From Kiritimatiellia bacterium (lineage in GTDB: Bacteria > Verrucomicrobiota > Kiritimatiellia > CAIQIC01 > Lenti-01): a DNA stretch of 6,740 nucleotides. Positions 4,887-6,740 of this stretch are shown here, piece after piece; position 1 is the stretch's first letter, and every line of letters starts with the position of its first letter. The stretch lies in NCBI GenBank assembly GCA_018432565.1, contig JAHDSS010000304.1, positions 1 to 6,740 on the forward strand, read 5' to 3'. The position numbers and the translations under genes are program-made. The notes below the pieces were generated by a model. The model did not search any database. It saw nothing but the letters and a program-made list of their open reading frames with translations, and was not told where the DNA came from.

Positions 4887-6740
4887 ATGGCGACAAAATT
4901 CTACAAGGAAGACGGAGACGCGGCGGCGGAGGCCCCCGCGCCGGCGGCGCTTGCTCCCGGGCAGGAGCTGGCGCGGATCCGCAATTTCAGCATCATTGCG
5001 CACATTGACCATGGCAAGACGACGCTGTCCGACCGCTTGCTGGAGCTGACGGAATCGGTGGCGATGCGCGACCGTCGCGACCAGCTGCTGGACGACATGG
5101 ACCTGGAGCGGGAGCGGGGCATTACCATCAAGGCGCATCCGGTGACCATGAAGTACAAGGCCCGGGACGGGCAAACGTACGAATTCAACTTCATTGACAC
5201 GCCGGGACACGTGGATTTCTCCTACGAGGTCAGCCGGAGTCTCTCCGCCTGCGAAGGCGCCCTGCTGGTGGTGGATGCCACGCAGGGGGTCGAAGCGCAG
5301 ACGGTGGCTCACGCCTTTCTGGCGTCGGCCAATCAGGTCAAGATCATTCCCGTCCTGAACAAGACGGACATGGCCGCGGCGGATCCGGACACCGTGGAGC
5401 AGCAGATCGAGGACATTTTCGCGATTCCGCGCGAGGAATGCTTCCGGGTCAGCGCCAAGACGGGCGAGGGGGTGGCCGAGGTGCTGGAAGCGCTGGTCGC
5501 GCGAATCCCGCCGCCCGAATCCAGGCATCCCGGGGAGGTGCGCGCCCTGGTGTTTGATTCCGAGTATGACACGTTTCGCGGCGGCGTGATCTACGTGCGG
5601 ATGTTCGACGGGGCAATCCGCCGCGGCGACCGCATCCGGATGATGGGGTCGGGCAAGGACTACGAGGTCAAGGAAGTCGGCGTGTTCACGCCCAAACTCC
5701 TCCCGGTGGACGTTCTCGACGCCGGGCAGGTGGGCTATCTCATGGCCAACATCAAGAACACCGCCGAAATCCAGGTGGGCGACACGGTGACTTCCGCCCG
5801 CCAGCCCACCACGCATCCGCTGGCCGGGTTCAAGGCCATGCATCCGATGGTGTTCACCGGGCTGTATCCCATTGATGCCGACGACTACGAAAAGCTGAAG
5901 TACTCGCTGGAAAAGCTGGCGCTGAACGACAGTTCGTTTCAGTACCAGACCGAGTCCAGCGTGGCGCTGGGGTTCGGGTTCCGGTGCGGATTTCTCGGGC
6001 TGCTGCACATGGAAATCGTGCAGGAGCGCCTGCGCCGGGAGTACGACTGCGACATCATCGCGACCTACCCGGGCGTGGTGTATCGCGTGCGGATGAACGA
6101 CGGCACCGTCAAGCAGGTGGACAATCCCGTTTTCCTGCCGGACCCCACCGAGTACGAGGCCATCGAGGAGCCCGTCGTCAAGATGTTCCTGATCTGCCTG
6201 GGCGAGCAGATCGGCGACATGATGAAGCTGGTGATGGACAAGCGGGGGGTCATCGACCGCACGGAGAGCCTCGACGCCAAGCGGGTCATGCTGACGTGCA
6301 CCATGCCCCTCAACGAGATTCTGATTGATTTCCACGACCGCCTGAAGAGCCTGTCGCGGGGCTACGCCTCGATGGACTACGAGGAAGCGGGCTACCGGGA
6401 GGACGACCTGGTCAAGCTCGACATCCTGGTGCACGGCGACGCCGTCGAGGCGTTTTCGTGCATCGTGCACCGCGACAAGGCGGAGGCGCGCGGCCGGCAG
6501 ATCTGCGAGGTGCTGGTGGACCTGATTCCTCCGCAGCAGTTCGCCATTGCCGTCCAGGCGGCCATCGGAGCCAAGATCATCGCCCGCACGACCGTGCGCG
6601 CCTACCGCAAGGACGTGACGGCCAAGTGCTACGGCGGCGACATCACCCGCAAGCGCAAGCTGCTGGAGAAGCAGAAGGAAGGCAAGAAGCGCATGAAGCA
6701 GTTCGGCAAGGTGGGCATTCCCCAGGAGGCGTTCATCGCC
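4887..6740 (+). CDS. lepA: Translation factor LepA/EF4, 3' end cut by window
   Basis: LepA (elongation factor 4) is a ribosome-binding GTPase linked to ribosome back-translocation and 30S maturation/initiation. The window shows 618 codons. The last residues, IPQEAFIA, match a point about 8-10 residues before the usual end, so only the extreme C-terminus is missing. GTPase motifs: G1 AHIDHGKT (38-45), switch I RERGITI (75-81), G3 DTPGH (104-108, catalytic His108), G4 NKTD (158-161) and G5 SAK (189-191). Beta-barrel domain II follows (about 217-310), then domain III, GFGFRCGFLGLLHMEI (362-377), an EF-G V-like domain (about 425-510) and the LepA-specific C-terminal domain ending YGGDITRKRKLLEKQKEGKK. 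EF-G domain IV is absent, which separates it from EF-G. The ATG at 4887 is the only plausible start: an in-frame TGA lies at 4815 and no ATG, GTG or TTG occurs before the conserved IRNFSIIAH. The Shine-Dalgarno is poor (AAGG, 4871-4874, 12 bases away). The N-terminus is about 27 residues longer than in E. coli. Confidence 0.97.
   Translation, partial: MATKFYKEDGDAAAEAPAPAALAPGQELARIRNFSIIAHIDHGKTTLSDRLLELTESVAMRDRRDQLLDDMDLERERGITIKAHPVTMKYKARDGQTYEFNFIDTPGHVDFSYEVSRSLSACEGALLVVDATQGVEAQTVAHAFLASANQVKIIPVLNKTDMAAADPDTVEQQIEDIFAIPREECFRVSAKTGEGVAEVLEALVARIPPPESRHPGEVRALVFDSEYDTFRGGVIYVRMFDGAIRRGDRIRMMGSGKDYEVKEVGVFTPKLLPVDVLDAGQVGYLMANIKNTAEIQVGDTVTSARQPTTHPLAGFKAMHPMVFTGLYPIDADDYEKLKYSLEKLALNDSSFQYQTESSVALGFGFRCGFLGLLHMEIVQERLRREYDCDIIATYPGVVYRVRMNDGTVKQVDNPVFLPDPTEYEAIEEPVVKMFLICLGEQIGDMMKLVMDKRGVIDRTESLDAKRVMLTCTMPLNEILIDFHDRLKSLSRGYASMDYEEAGYREDDLVKLDILVHGDAVEAFSCIVHRDKAEARGRQICEVLVDLIPPQQFAIAVQAAIGAKIIARTTVRAYRKDVTAKCYGGDITRKRKLLEKQKEGKKRMKQFGKVGIPQEAFIA

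Noticed and set aside
4878..6470. A 530-codon open frame on the minus strand across lepA
   Set aside because: It lies wholly opposite the clear lepA gene. Its translation is His/Arg/Val-rich with no domain. Long antisense frames are expected in GC-rich genes with biased third positions.

Overview
This window comes from a high-GC bacterial chromosome, roughly two thirds GC by eye. It carries three housekeeping genes, all on the + strand: smc (complete), rpe (complete) and lepA (running off the right edge, missing only about its last 8-10 codons). Protein motifs suit a Gram-negative-type environmental bacterium. The gap before lepA is a mosaic of short repeat types: CGAAT/CACGAA units, TAGGGCGA elements, ACAGGAAA units, and a TTGTAGCCGG inverted repeat. 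I associate these from memory with intergenic DNA of the PVC superphylum (Verrucomicrobiota, Kiritimatiellota, Lentisphaerota). That placement is an inference, not a measurement.

Layout. Bases 1-48 look like the tail of an upstream gene followed by a Rho-independent terminator. Bases 49-106 form the smc leader, with a small hairpin and a good Shine-Dalgarno just before a GTG start at 107. smc fills 107-3682. The 199-base gap 3683-3881 holds the most distinctive object in the window: a very AT-rich, 42-bp, nearly perfect dyad at 3716-3757, built of 18-bp units. A possible promoter follows that would give rpe an almost leaderless mRNA. rpe is 3882-4556, ending at a GC-rich hairpin. The 330-base gap 4557-4886 is packed with four different short repeat families and has no credible gene. 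lepA starts at 4887 with an Ala/Pro-rich extension of about 27 residues not present in the E. coli protein.

How the genes work together: they do not form one pathway. SMC is the chromosome condensation ATPase, Rpe is a pentose phosphate pathway epimerase, and LepA (EF4) is a ribosome-associated GTPase. Terminator-like elements and long gaps between them suggest three separately transcribed units rather than an operon. I see no new multi-gene system here. The points worth a second look are the 18-bp-periodic palindrome upstream of rpe and the stacked repeats upstream of lepA.
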